Shown here: positions 1 through 11,032 of the stretch, one piece after another
Layout of the letters: each line of letters starts with the position of its first letter
Position numbering within the stretch: position 1 is the stretch's first letter
Origin: Siphonodentalium dalli
Lineage: Eukaryota > Mollusca > Scaphopoda > Gadilida > Siphonodentaliidae
Length of the DNA: 64,000 bases
Reading direction: 5' to 3'
Assembly: GCA_032622095.1 (NCBI GenBank)
Contig: CP136061.1
Span: 86,402,324 to 86,466,323 of the forward strand
Notes under the pieces: model-generated
The model's input: the letters and a program-made list of their open reading frames with translations, nothing else
Databases searched by the model: none
What the model was told of the DNA's origin: nothing
Program-made: the position numbers and the translations under genes

Positions 1-437
1 ATATAGCCCTGCGTACTTGCTATTGTCGACTTGACACATTGGGATTGGAATAATATGTATGCTAAACATAATAATTCAAGGCCAACTTAGTTGAAATGTC
101 ACGACCTTCTAGTTATACATGTACATGACTAATGTAGTAATGAGGCAATCATATAAATGTTTAATCTAGTAGCATTTTCTCAGACCATGCCATGAACATC
201 TATGTATCTATGCCTGTCAAGAATAATGCCATTCCTCCCGGGCAATTATTAAATTGTTCATATACTATCAGATGCCTATTAACCAATAGGGTCAGCATGT
301 GTCGCATGATTAGTAATTTTAGATAAAATTTTCAACGATCATTAAGTTTTTTGGCAAAGAGACATATATAGAATTAAATTGAAATAGAATTAAATTTCCA
401 TCAATATTGTTAATTTCAGTCTAGGTCTCCGCTATCA
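1..437. other. AT-rich intergenic DNA
   Basis: No reading frame, repeat end or RNA gene could be supported in this stretch. It is AT-rich with short homopolymer runs and is probably intergenic or intronic sequence downstream of the possible terminal exon that follows. Confidence 0.5.
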
Positions 438-737
438 CTATTGTTGACCATCACAATGATTAGACATCTGAGAGTACGATATAAGCTCACAAAAGTCACG
501 AACAAGCATGCAATCTCGAGCTGGGACCACCCTTAATACTTGTTTCTTATCATCTACTTCACAGAAGGGGTCACCCTTAAGTAGTAACCATATAGGAAAT
601 GCACCAAACATATCACTATTGCACAATGACATCAGTTTGTTTGATCTAAAATATTTATCCACTCCAGCCCCAAAACAATAGTCATTTGGCAAATTATCAT
701 TTTTGAAGTGCCTATCATCTACTAAAGTTGGATCCTA
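438..737 (-). CDS. possible terminal exon of an unknown protein
   Basis: The minus strand is open for about 98 codons up to a TAG stop at the low-coordinate end. The frame is closed upstream by a TAG which could be the AG of a splice acceptor at about 738, though the pyrimidine tract is weak. Composition is protein-like, with mixed charged and aromatic residues and no low complexity; the C-terminus ends MSNHCDGQQ. The first ATG in frame lies at 692. I do not recognise a family and no matching upstream exon was found in the next 1 kb. It may be the last exon of a host gene or of a transposon gene, or a chance frame. Confidence 0.3.
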
Positions 738-859
738 CCACAGGCCATAAATTATGTCTCATTGAGTCATTGTGCCCCATCCACTTAACCCGTTTTCATA
801 AAAATGTATTCAGTATTATATGTAAATTTATCCAATAAAGATATTGCTGATTTGTCAAA

Positions 860-1106
860 CATCTGACACACACACAAAAAACAGTTGATTTTAGAATTAT
901 CCATCTTCATCTGCAATTTGGTCAGAAAAAGTATTTTCGTCTGCTGTTTGCTGGGCCACTAAAAAATTTAAATGATAGATTTTAAAAATCGGTATTTGAT
1001 CACTATGAGCTTTGATGTTGTGGGTTCCTCGACTTGAATCAAATATTTTTCACCTCCGAAGTCAAGGAAATAATAATCTGCGAGGGTTAATTTGAATTGA
1101 GTACCT
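860..1106. repeat. half copy of TTAA MITE family 2 (right arm)
   Basis: This stretch matches the right half of the complete element at 54616-55065, including the segments 'gagctttgatg', 'gggttcctcgac' and 'tcaaatattttt', and ends ...TTGAGTACCT followed by TTAA at 1107-1110. No matching left end is visible, so it is a truncated or old copy. Confidence 0.7.
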
Positions 1107-1754
1107 TTAAAATTGCAAAAATTAAATTAAAATAATTTTGCCTTGAAAATTGGTCGCTTGGCCAGATTCAACCTTCACCTGATGATTGCATTTTGAAGAA
1201 ATATAGTAAAATGTGCTATATGGCTAATATCGCTTGACTGGCGCCATGGATATTTGTCTGGAAATTAGAGAAATGTTAGAGGCAATATCTCACTCTGACC
1301 CATGTCTAACTGGGCCCACATTCCTCTATATCTGGTGCTGCAACATATTCTCGTGCAAATAGGTTTATTTGTACCTGAATATTCACATATGTTCATATTT
1401 TTTTTATTCATTTAAATTTGTTTAAATCAAAATTTAGAAAAACTAACGCCATTATACACTCTGCCAGGGCACCCTGAGTCACCACGCCAAATTTCGTTGA
1501 AATCTGGGCACCAACATTAACAAAGACATGTTGGTCTCAACTTTACTCCAGTCTTATATATGTATATATAAACAGTCCCATGAAACATGTATACATTTAT
1601 TGATGGACGTGTCATGGGCTCTTCATACAGGATCGCGTTCATTATTTCGAAGGTTCCATATTCGCTATTCCAAAGGTTCTTATTCAGACATCGAAGGTTC
1701 CCTATTCTGAAGGTTTGCTATTCTGGGCGTATTTAACCAGAAAAGATGGACAAC
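1107..1754. other. intergenic, degenerate GAAGGTTC motif repeats
   Basis: No gene is seen. Around 1645-1725 a short motif close to 'GAAGGTTCC.TATTC' recurs about four times. A related inverted version (GAACCTT..) is found at 2095-2170, so 1560-2290 may hold an old element with inverted ends that can no longer be delimited. Confidence 0.35.
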
Positions 1755-2002
1755 TCTAATACCAAGTAGTTATTATTACCACGATTTTACAGTTATCCAT
1801 CTTTATCTGGAAGACCGCCCATTTGACCTCGTCCTTCTGGCACGATCAGGCCCAGAAACAATAAAAATAGCAAACTGCAAAGATCGATATCTAATTACTC
1901 TGAGCTTTGATGGGTGGGTTCCTCGACACTAATCAAATATTTTTTTCCCCACCGAAACCAAGGAAGGAGTAATTTAGCAGCGTCTTATCGGATTGAGTAC
2001 CT
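1755..2002. repeat. half copy of TTAA MITE family 2 (right arm)
   Basis: Similar to 860-1106 and to the right half of 54616-55065. It ends GGATTGAGTACCT followed by TTAA at 2003-2006. The left arm is absent, as in the neighbouring half copy. Confidence 0.65.
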
Positions 2003-2006
2003 TTAA

Positions 2007-2821
2007 GTTATTTCCTTCATAAAAAGAGTCTTCTGATAAAGAAACCTCTCAAAACTTTAGAATATAGAATGAAACTTCAAAATAAAAGTTATAAAAACCT
2101 TCTGAATATCGAGGAACCTTGGGAATGGCGAAACTTCGGTATAATGAACCTTGTGATTAGCGAACCTTTGGACACAGAGTGACATGTCGCCGTCCTACGG
2201 TCCATACGTACTGGCGTGATCGTATATATCCCAAGTTGGCCAGAAATACAGGCACTCCTATGAAACATACATTTTTCATTTTATAGATGGTCGTACGTGT
2301 TTTTGGGTTGTCCATACGTACTGACGTAATCATATTAGTTTTATTACATATATAATAAATTGGCAAAGTAGCATATAATTTAGCAAAAGAATTTTTTTTT
2401 TTTCATATATCTTCCGTTTATACATTTTCCCAAGGTCGGTGTCGGGGGCGGAGTACACGTTTTATTAACCATTATGAAACCATGCCACTGCGCATGACAG
2501 ACATGTGCTTATTTGTAAACAGGAAATGATTTTAATGAAACAGACAACAATTTTTTTTTGCACAAATGACAAATGTCTTTATTTTAGCTCATGAAGGTGC
2601 GGATTTCGGAACTTTTGGTGGAATCTTGTCTTTATTGTCACCATAATAAGAGAACCAAGCAGAATCTGGCACCAGGAGTCCTTTGTCGCCTGTAAATAGA
2701 AAAGGTATGAGCTTCAGATAGAAAATGATAGTGGGTCACCAGAGTCTCAATACAGATGTATATCATGTATTGTGACTCAACAGGGTCTAGGTGTGTTCTA
2801 TGTCATGGGTTCGACTTTGGA
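2007..2821. other. intergenic, no gene seen
   Basis: Contains T-rich runs at about 2390-2402 and no supportable reading frame. It is bounded on the right by a copy of the dispersed repeat also found at 41630-41837. Confidence 0.4.
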
Positions 2822-3012
2822 GCATTTCTCGAAATATGAATGTCTCATGTCTTAAAACTAAAACAAATTCAAAGTCGATTTTTCTAACTTAGACCAATTC
2901 TAAGTAATGAAACTCAATCAAATGGTTATGTTTATGTTCTAAATTACTACAATACCCAAAATATTTCAACAAAATCTCAAATACAAAAAAGTTTGTTATG
3001 TTGCTATCTATA
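2822..3012. repeat. dispersed repeat, unoccupied copy of 41630-41837
   Basis: About 190 bp almost identical to 41630-41837, starting near 'gtgttctatgtcatgggttc' and ending 'gtttgttatgttgct'. In the second copy a 455-bp inverted-repeat element (41838-42292) follows the shared TGTTGCT; here that element is absent, so this is a paralogous empty site. Confidence 0.75.
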
Positions 3013-3023
3013 ATGGCCAACAA

Positions 3024-3910
3024 CTGTGACACACATTCGCGTGACTTCTGTACAGTAAACGCCAGAGTGAAACTATAGTGCAATGCTTGCAGCTTTATGG
3101 CACTAACTTAATACGCGTGATCAATAAAAATCCGTCGGCAATTGGAAGAGTCAGTTCAGAAACAACAGAAGCAATCGTAATCGTTGTTAACTTTAGGTTA
3201 CACTGGTGTAAATAAGGTTCCGAGTGACATCTAGCAGATGCGGGAGGAATATATAGGAGAGAATAAAATAGACACTGGGCCCTGATTGGTCAATAGCCTT
3301 CTGTGCTTTTCACATAAAAAAAATCATCACACCTCTTCCCTATGATTTCCCATAGGTAAAATAACCATTGGCACAGGAATTAACCCTTTGTAGTGAAGTT
3401 TGAATTTTTTGGTGTGGTCTAAAATATGACTATTTTTTTATGCGGTTCTGACACTAGTTACGAAAACATAAGATTTAAAGGCGAATTCCCTGCTGGACAG
3501 ACATGATTTTTTTTGTGTAAAAAGTTTCCCAAAATGTCAATTTTTCAGATTTAAAGAAAATTTTGGACCCAACATTTATATTGCCAACACTATACGCTAA
3601 AACGTTAGCACTGAGGCCTATGGAAAACAATTACACAGTGTAACCTTAAAACCATTGTGTGTTACCGGCCGGAGTCAGAAAATATTTGGTACTGGTTATT
3701 GGTTACAGTTGTTAAGCGTTCAATGGAATGTGTGTCGGGTCCACGTGGAACCAACCCTCGGGTGTAGGTCAGAAGAACAATTGGTACGCCATTAACTGAA
3801 GACGACCAGTAATCGATGAACCAACACAGAATGCCGACGAAAGATAACTCTATTCCATTCGGACCGAAACCACGTGTTACTAAAGTAATACCAGGTACAA
3901 GTTAACTGTT
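3024..3910. repeat. dispersed repeat R1, copy 1
   Basis: Shares long blocks with 8560-8900 and with 11033-11392 plus 14972-15085. One block runs from 'cgtgacttctgtacagtaaa' to 'cagaagcaatcgtaatcgtt'. Another runs from 'gagtcagaaaatatttggta' through 'aacaattggtacgccatt' to 'accgaaaccacgtgttact'. It carries 'gtaggtcagaagaacaattg' unbroken, the site where copy 3 is split by a LINE. An unrelated segment (about 3190-3620) lies between the two blocks. Confidence 0.7.
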
Positions 3911-5355
3911 CAACATAGTTTATTATTCACATTAGATGTCACAATCATTGTATTAAAGGTAATTTCAACATGTCAGCCAAAGTACGTGGTCAGTTCTGTT
4001 CTGTCATTCTCGGTAGCTGGGAGTGAAATCACATCTTCGGGTGCACTCGAACCGGATAACCGGTACTATTCGAGACCTAATACTGCTACATTCCCCAAGC
4101 TTTGAAAAGAAGATCCCGAGGGAGAGGGTTGAAGAATTCGCCCATCCATCGTCATTAGCCAGTCCAAGTTCCAACAAGACTTCTGTTAAGTCATAGACCT
4201 TCGTAGACTCAGTTGCAGTGTCTTGTTGTCAACGCATTGGATCCTGAACATCGGATGACTGACGAACACTTGTAACTTGGTCGAGGAAGGCACCGTCATA
4301 TGGATGGCTGATGGAGTGGAATTTCTCAGCATCTCGTATCATCCAACAGCCATTTTCTGTCATATCTGGTAATGTCTTCGCCAATGTATCGGTCAAATGA
4401 TTGTCTGGCCAACTTGTTTACACCACACAATGTCTTGGTTCCATGGGGTGACCAATTAAGTTCTTGATCCGGACGCATGTAGTAGTTACAGTAAGTTCCT
4501 TCTGTTGAACCGTATAGAAGTGGTCCGCACTATGTATAATATGGCCACGGTGAATATCTGCTGACATTCACTTCTCGGTCCACTCGACCGATAACCATTG
4601 ACTGGGTTCTGCATGTTATGTTTCGTGGAATATGTACATCAATGCAGAGTGGAAGAGAAACCGGGGCCCGGCATTCTCAGTACAACATGCAAGTGGGGGT
4701 TCGATGTCGGTGTAGTACATCAGCTGGCCTGATATCCATTACCGACAACGCAACCCCAATGTTGGATTCACTCATTGCTGCATTAACTGTGAACATCATT
4801 TAAACGTTGCGAACAAGCATATGATTACGTTCAGTGAGTCATGGAGGTACATTTCCATACTGGAACCCGCATCATTCTGGCGACAAGTAATGGTCTTAAT
4901 AGTTTGCCATGGAGTCTGATCATGGCTGTGGATCTCTTCATTGTAGATAGTAATTATGATCCACGTCTGATTCGGACGCATTTGCCACCAGGGTCACAAG
5001 GCCATTGATCTGGAGAACCTGCTTTACCTCTAAGCCAGGCGTTCTTCATTGGACTCTGGCCCGTGTTCTCCCCATATGTTTCTTATGCCATTGGTATGAA
5101 ACCTGAACTTGGTTTGGAAATACAGGTAGACCTGCTTTCTGGACTGTCCTCAATTGTCCGTGGTATTCTATATACTACATGTAGGTCATTCGGACAGCCG
5201 TATGCATCTGGTGACAATCTCTGGTCAAGATTAGCAAAACGCCGATTTGATTTGGCTATTCATTGTCGAAGAAAGGTGCCTTGTTCATTTGACCCACAGT
5301 TTCATCAGAAGAGTCAAAGAAAACCGGACTTAGAACTGATGACACAACACAGCAT
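3911..5355. other. unassigned, possibly decayed coding sequence (minus strand)
   Basis: Base composition is less AT-rich than the flanks. The minus strand has broken open stretches with protein-like composition, for example about 4430-4230 and 4195-4075. They lie downstream of, and on the same strand as, the decayed gene at 5356-8220. I could not assemble a continuous frame or name a domain. Remnants of the same gene, or chance, are both possible. Confidence 0.3.
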
Positions 5356-5641
5356 CTAAGACCTTAGCGGGTGACTCCAGAACTGTTGGAACAGCGTCTG
5401 AGATGTTAGTGGATAGTTCCAGTTCCTCAGAATCTCAGGAATCGAGACGGGGAGGGTCTCTTTGCATTGAAGAAGACTCGGGAAACCATTATTCTGAGGG
5501 CGGATCTCTCTGCGCCGAAGAAGTTTGTCGGGAATCTTTGCCGACATGGAACTTTGTGACTATATTGTTGTCAGCTACTTCTTCCCCAACTAATTCAATT
5601 GGGCTGCCCGCTACTCTCTTATGGTTGATGGCTATTGTAGA

Positions 5642-6447
5642 TTACTGATTGTCCAGGATGGCCGTTTTGGATGCCATCTTTTCTGATAATTTGCATCGTA
5701 GCAACTTTTTGACAAGTAAGCTAGATTGTTTGGACGGGGACTGGTTGTATATCGCCCTTCTGGATGCTACTTGTCCAGTCGTATTGTCTTCTGATCTCGT
5801 GTTGACCACTTGATTTGAATGTTGATGTGCAGGGACATTATAGGTCTCTCTGGGACACACCCATAATGGTTGGTCATGTGCGGTCATTCTGGATGCCATC
5901 TTCGTTTTCTCATAGCTGGCTCGCCCTTGAATATCCAGTACACTCGCAGGAATAATCATATCTGCTTCTTCATCAGAATTTATCTCCTCGTCCCTTACCA
6001 TTTGAGCTAAAGATGATAATGATAATTTAACCTCAAGATCTCGGGAATCGAGACGGGAAGGATCGCTCTGCATCGAAGACTTGGGAGACATTTCTTCTGA
6101 GGGCGATAATGGAACCTCAAGATCTCGGGAATCAAGACGGGTATGATCTCTCTGCATCGAAGACTTGGGAAACATTTCTTCTGAGGGCGATAATGGAACC
6201 TCAAGATCTCGGGAATCAAGACGGGTATGATCTCTCTGCATCGAAGACTTGGGAAACATTTCTTCTGAGGGCGATAATGGAACCTCAAGATCTCTGGAAT
6301 CGAGACGGGGAGGATCGCTCTGCATCGAAGACTTGGGAGATATTTCTTCTCTGAGGGCGATAATGGAACCTCAAGATCTCGGGAATCGAGACGGGGAGGA
6401 TCTCTCTGTGCCAAAGAAGTTCGTGAAACTTTATTGTTGTTGGCCAC
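5642..6447 (-). CDS. C-terminal repeat segment of the unknown gene
   Basis: Two overlapping frames (6447-6007 and 6325-5642) are joined by a frameshift. The repeat core is RLDSRDLEVPLSPSEEM per 28 residues, about five units. The longer frame continues for 110 codons of Ser/Arg/Gln-rich sequence with KMASKTA-like motifs and ends at a stop at 5642. The reading-frame change coincides with a repeat unit that is 86 rather than 84 bp. Confidence 0.35.
6017..6410. repeat. 84-bp tandem repeat within coding sequence
   Basis: 'gggcgataatggaacctcaa' recurs at 6101, 6185, 6269 and 6355, giving periods of 84, 84 and 86 bp. Partial units lie on both sides, and a related diverged pair is at 5425-5545. The unit equals 28 codons. 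The 2-bp excess in the last interval shifts the frame. Confidence 0.85.
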
Positions 6448-6458
6448 CTCTTCCCTAT

Positions 6459-7031
6459 CTAAATCAATTGGAATGCCCCTCGCTCTCTCTCATACACATG
6501 TGCCGAGTCGGTGGCTATCGTCCACGATTGGGTGTCCATGGCGGCCGTTTTGGATGCCATCTTTTCTGTCAATTGATTTGAAGTTTTGAGTGGAGGAATA
6601 TGAATATGTGCCCCCAGAGCATCTATGCTATCCAATGCTGGTTGGCGACGGGTGGCCATTTTGGATGTCCTATTGGAGTTTCCATATTTGTCTCCAATAT
6701 ATGATGACTGGTCTTGGACGGCCATTTTGGATGTCCTCTTGGAATTTGCATCTTGTGCTCCAAAAGTGGAAAAATTCAGTTCACGTAAGGTGGACGCAAA
6801 GCTATACAGTCTTCGACTTCCAAAATAGCCCTTATTAGCGTAGTCTTCAATCAATTCCCGCACTTCGTTCGCAACCCTGACTGACTCTTGCACCTCGTCT
6901 CGGAAATAACTTATCAGCCCTTGGGGAGTCTTCATGGTGGGATCATCCTCTTCACCTCTAGTATAATTCCTATATATATATTCTGGAACTTCTCGTGGAC
7001 TAGATGGATCACAGAATGGGTCTCTCGCCAT
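6459..7031 (-). CDS. middle open segment of the unknown gene
   Basis: A 190-codon frame. The N-terminal half contains the helical unit ending LIEDYANKGYFG, shared with the segment upstream. The C-terminal half has several degenerate copies of a motif like (N/K)RTSKMA or EKMASKTA with D.Q following, also found three times in the segment at 5642-6000. The motif corresponds to recurring DNA near 'ggccattttggatgtcc' and 'ggatgccatcttttctg', so the internal repeats were generated by duplication. No known domain was identified. Confidence 0.35.
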   Translation of the reverse strand: MARDPFCDPSSPREVPEYIYRNYTRGEEDDPTMKTPQGLISYFRDEVQESVRVANEVRELIEDYANKGYFGSRRLYSFASTLRELNFSTFGAQDANSKRTSKMAVQDQSSYIGDKYGNSNRTSKMATRRQPALDSIDALGAHIHIPPLKTSNQLTEKMASKTAAMDTQSWTIATDSAHVYERERGAFQLI

Positions 7032-7461
7032 GCCTCTTGTGCCTTATCTCCAAGTTTACGAATTCGCTCGAGCTTGGTCTTAGCTTCTTGGAATTTCATC
7101 GGCTGATCATATTCACGCAGATCTTCCCAGAGGTCACACATCTCACTTCTAGTTCCGTAATATTCGTTTAGAATATTTCCATTCTCCGATTCTAGTTCTC
7201 TTAGAAAGGAAACGACATTGCATAGGGCTGGACCGCCAATATTTTGGGCCTGTATATAATCATCCTTAGGGCCCGCACCTCCGAAGACAGTCTAACTCTT
7301 GCGCCTCTTCTCGAAAACCCGTTCTCTGATCTCCAAACTGGATGTCTACTATCTCTTGGACCATTTCGTGTCTCCATTCCTCATTCATTCGCTCAAGTCT
7401 TGGTTTAATGTTCGATTCTCTCTTGCCAGTGGGTTTCAATGTGGGTGATTCGATGGGATTA

Positions 7462-8109
7462 TCACAATGACCAACTGAGGTGCAACGATTGTCCAAACTG
7501 GAAATCTGTTTGTAGAACAACAATATTTTGGAATTTATGTCCCTCCACTGTCTTATTCCTTACTTGAAGATTTTGCATGACTTTGTTCTTTTTGTTCTTG
7601 ACTTCCCGGTAACCCATATGTTTGCCTCTAATCTCCGATAAAATGTCTACAAACTTCGCGTTGGTTTCTCTCCATTCCTTTTGAGCTTTCAACTTCTCAT
7701 GCTGTAGTTTGAAAAAGGTGGATGTAACGTTAATTCCACACAAGCCCCTATCAACATAGTCCTCAATTAAGTTCAGCTCTTTGCTCGCAAGACTGTCTGA
7801 CTCTAGTTCTTCTTCTTGAAACCGCTTGCTCTCATCTCCATACCGGATGTCGATTATTTCGTCCATAAGTTTGAGTTTCAATTCTAGATAGTCACCATTG
7901 GATTTTATCGGTTCTTCTTTTCTTCCATATCCCCATTTCTTTTTTTCTCGTTCTAGAACTGGCTTATCATTTGATTGTATTTTGTCTTCTCTGTGGGGTG
8001 GGTCGCTTGTTATTGGTACCTTAACTGTTTGGTCGTCTCCCTGTAGCGTCGTTTTGCCAGGAGGCTGTTCAAATCCAGGTGGAACTGGCTTGTGCACAGC
8101 ATTGACCAT
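7462..8109 (-). CDS. N-terminal open segment of the unknown gene
   Basis: A 215-codon frame from a true ATG at 8109. It begins with a Pro/Gly-rich stretch (PVPPGFEQPPG). It then becomes strongly charged and probably helical, with Lys/Glu-rich segments and the unit EIIDIRYGDESKRFQEEE followed by LIEDYVDRGLCG. A diverged second copy of that unit is encoded at 7300-7400 (EIVDIQFGDQRTGFREE) and part of a third at 6800-6890 (LIEDYANKGYFG). Function is unknown. The absence of an intact continuation suggests a pseudogene or an unresolved exon structure. Confidence 0.4.
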   Translation of the reverse strand: MVNAVHKPVPPGFEQPPGKTTLQGDDQTVKVPITSDPPHREDKIQSNDKPVLEREKKKWGYGRKEEPIKSNGDYLELKLKLMDEIIDIRYGDESKRFQEEELESDSLASKELNLIEDYVDRGLCGINVTSTFFKLQHEKLKAQKEWRETNAKFVDILSEIRGKHMGYREVKNKKNKVMQNLQVRNKTVEGHKFQNIVVLQTDFQFGQSLHLSWSL

Positions 8110-8230
8110 GGGCTGCTAACGACACCAAGTCGAATACTCCGGACTGTACCGGGGATTGATGGTATATGGCACACCTGGTGAATAATAACCTGGGGCTCGA
8201 GCTGACCATGAGCTAGACCCGTACGGTGGG

Positions 8231-8412
8231 TATGGCGGGTGTCACCGTCTCTATCTATTCATGTTTGGCCTCATCATGGTATAGCGGGTGTCACTGCCTC
8301 TATCTATTCATTGTTCACATCATGGTATGGCGGGTGTCACCGTCTCTATCTATTCATGTTTGGCCTCATCGTGGTATGGCGGGTGTCACTGCCTCTATCT
8401 ATTCATGTTTGA
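8231..8412. repeat. minisatellite, about 48 bp x 4
   Basis: 'tatggcgggtgtcac' with small changes starts at 8231, 8280, 8326 and 8375, each followed by 'ctctatctattcat'. Units alternate between 'caccgtctc' and 'cactgcctc', suggesting duplication of a two-unit block. Confidence 0.85.
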
Positions 8413-8559
8413 CACCATCAGCATACCTTTATTTGTGTATTGTCTTCATGATTCGAGTCAATTTGAGTTTGGGGAGAATCTCTGCATATTAATTTTCATT
8501 TGTGTTTCAGCGTAAATGTGATACAGTTGCACATTGCGACAAATTATTTGTGGTTCACT

Positions 8560-8900
8560 TTCTGCCATGTTGATTTATATATTCCACAAGTGTAAACAAG
8601 ATGACTGGCAACAATGGTTAACTAGTCTGTATGTTGAATGCTTTTAGGTAAAAACACGGTGGCCTACATACACACATTAGCGTGACTTCTGTACAGTAAA
8701 CGCCAGTCTGAAACTATAGTTCAATGATTACAGATTTACGGCACTAACATAATACGCGTCTTCGATAAAAATCCCTCGGCAATTGGACGACTGAGTTCAG
8801 AAACAACAGAAGCAATCGTAATCGTTGTTAACTTAAAACCATTGTGTGTTCCCGGCCGTAGTCAGAAAATATTTGGTACTGTTCAATTTGAATTTGGGGA
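8560..8900. repeat. dispersed repeat R1, copy 2
   Basis: Matches copy 3 from 'tgttgatttatatattccac' through 'ttgaatgcttttaggtaaaa', and copy 1 from 'cgtgacttctgtacagtaaa' on. The text 'gagaatctctgcatattaat' occurs both before this copy (8475) and after it (8900), so it sits inside a small local duplication. Confidence 0.65.
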
Positions 8901-10159
8901 GAATCTCTGCATATTAATTATCATTTGTGTTTCAGCGTAAATGTGATATAGTTGCACAATACGACAACTTATTTATGGTTCAGAGTCAAATATTTGTGTT
9001 TCAGTGCAAATAATTGTGACGTCGGCGAAAATATGTAGAAGCTCTAAAAACCCTTGTTATTTTCACTTTATTGCAAACAGTGGCACTTCAGTGTAAATAC
9101 TTGCACCACTGTTCAAATACGCCGTAACTGTGAAAAGGCCATCCAAAGATTTATTTTGGAGGTCTTTTTGTCTTCAAATTTTAATTATCATAACCATAGA
9201 TACCATTTTATTTCTCCCATTAATGTTGTTAGCATTGAGGATATTAGAGGGTTATTTTTCGGAAAATGCAACACGTGTGGAGTCGACATCCATCATGGCC
9301 GCAAATTAGATACATTTGTCAATAACTAGGATGTTATGATCCCGACAGGGATTTCCAAATCCTACGCTTTATGTCGTACACATGAAACTATCTAAAATGT
9401 ATTATTTAAAGAGATAATCCACTTAATAATCGAACACCCAATTCAAATTATGTAAAATGTATGCCATATTATATACCATTTGAAAGAGTAAGCTCCAAAA
9501 CATTGTATTATCAACTTATACGATGTAATAAACTGTCAACATGTTTTTATTGAGAAACTGGCGTCTATTCTGTGGTCGTGTTTATGCACAAAGTCAGTAA
9601 TTACTAATGCAAGGGGAATAACTCTATATATTTAGATATCGAATTAATCCCCTTTCATTGAAACTATATCTTTAGTTTCAATTTTGTTGCATTCTTGGAA
9701 CCAACGGGGGGAATTATTGTATTATTTCAGCTATTTTCTATTACCTTATGGGCACCTTACGAGACACAGACATTCCAATTGGTGATGAATTATAGTATTT
9801 TAATCATATGTTATGGCATAGATTATTATTAAAACCGTATATCAAGGCATTACAAACCAATAAGCGGTGACTCGAAAATTAAGTGTGCCTTTAAATGTTA
9901 ATAATCGCAGGCCTGATTTTGTTAGATTAATGGAATGACAAAATAATGCACTTATAAAGTAGATATCAAATGTGTATCCTCTTTGTCGCTTACATCATAT
10001 CAACGAGGGCCATCGTCAGAATAAGTTATCTTATGTTGCGCAAATATCTTTGCAGCAGATTACGCTTTCTAAAATCTCACTCTTACAGTCGACGGTCGGT
10101 TGGGCTCCATTTGGGTGCACCAAATCGCACGAATTCCAACGAACATCACGTCGGTACGG
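8901..10159. other. intergenic with an old TTAA MITE end
   Basis: No gene is supported. At about 9340-9422 the sequence resembles a diverged right arm of TTAA MITE family 1: a 'cccgacagggatt' block, then 'ttaaagagataatccac' followed by TTAA. The remainder to the zinc-finger array is AT-rich and unassigned. Confidence 0.4.
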
Positions 10160-10999
10160 TCAATCACCGGAGTGGATTCCTTTATGGCTTTTTAGATTAC
10201 ATGAATGTTTATATTCTTTCCCGCATATATCGCACTTATACGGTCGATCTCCAGTGTGTATCCTCCTGTGTGTAGTCAAATTTCCTGTCGTGGTGAATGA
10301 TTTTTCACAAATATCGCATTGATATGGTCGATCTCCGGAGTGAATGTTCTTATGACGTGTTAAACTGTTTGCTTGTGTGAATGCTTTCTCGCATATATCA
10401 CATTGATATGGTCGATCTCCGGTGTGGATTCTTTTGTGACTCGTCAGGTTAGTTGATTTAGTGAATGCTTTCTCGCATATATCGCACTGATATGGTCTAT
10501 GTCCGGTGTGAATTCTCTTGTGTGAAATCAAATTTCGCGACTCGCTGAATGATTTTTCACAAATATCACATTGATACAGACGGTCGCCTGAGTGGATTCT
10601 CTTATGCCTCATCAGAGAGCCCGATGTAGTAAATGCTTTCTCGCATATATCGCACTGATATGGTCTATCTCCGGAGTGGATTCTTTTATGAATCGTCAGG
10701 TGAGTTGATGTAGTGAATGCTTTCCCGCATATATCACATTGATATGGTCGATCTCCGGTGTGGATTCTCTTATGTGCCGCCAGGTTGCCCGATGTAGTAA
10801 ATGCTTTCTCGCATATATCGCACTGATATGGTCTATCTCCGGAGTGGATCATTTTGTGAGTTGTTAAATTATTTGATTGAACGAATGCTTTCTCGCATAT
10901 ATCTGATATATCGCACCGATAAGGTCGATATCCGACTTGCATTCGCGTGTGCGCGTTCACTGATTCGGGATGTCGAACTTGACAAATCACTTCCCACAA
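10160..10999 (-). CDS. C2H2 zinc-finger array 1 (9 fingers), probably damaged
   Basis: Nine tandem C2H2 fingers of the form CDICEKAF-x5-L-x2-HKRIH with linkers H(T/S)GDRPYQ. The first finger has a three-residue insertion between its cysteines. The open frame starts at a non-ATG codon; the first ATG follows the THTR before finger 1. Upstream in another frame lies a finger remnant broken by two stops. Downstream the frame ends in TGA immediately after the last HSGD, and the next bases still read PYRRDV. The array is therefore a shortened remnant of a longer one. Tandem C2H2 proteins bind DNA in the nucleus; no effector domain is visible. It may be one exon or a pseudogene. Confidence 0.75.
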   Translation of the reverse strand: MWEVICQVRHPESVNAHTRMQVGYRPYRCDISDICEKAFVQSNNLTTHKMIHSGDRPYQCDICEKAFTTSGNLAAHKRIHTGDRPYQCDICGKAFTTSTHLTIHKRIHSGDRPYQCDICEKAFTTSGSLMRHKRIHSGDRLYQCDICEKSFSESRNLISHKRIHTGHRPYQCDICEKAFTKSTNLTSHKRIHTGDRPYQCDICEKAFTQANSLTRHKNIHSGDRPYQCDICEKSFTTTGNLTTHRRIHTGDRPYKCDICGKEYKHSCNLKSHKGIHSGD

Positions 11000-11032
11000 A
11001 CATCACAGTGATTTGGGAGGTCACGAGCTCTT

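Larger units (their letters stand above)
5356..8220 (-). pseudogene. decayed repeat-rich gene of unknown family
   Basis: Consecutive minus-strand open segments in changing frames (8109-7462, 7523-7266, 7141-6932, 7031-6459, 6447-6007, 6325-5642, 5547-5356) read as one damaged gene. A codon-like stretch rich in Pro, Tyr and Ser continues upstream of the ATG at 8109 through an in-frame TAG, so the reading once extended further. The N-terminal part has a PVPPGFEQPPG motif. Two or three diverged copies of a helical unit follow, with shared elements like E(I/V)(I/V)DI.(Y/F)GD and L(I/E)EDY. The C-terminal part carries a 28-residue tandem repeat. Frameshifts between segments could also be small introns. 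The family is not recognised. Confidence 0.45.

Noticed and set aside
10160-10999. Regular 84-bp periodicity that resembles a CRISPR-like repeat-spacer array
   Set aside because: The period equals 28 codons and translates to C2H2 fingers with linkers; the same holds for 21050-22009 and 36623-37762.
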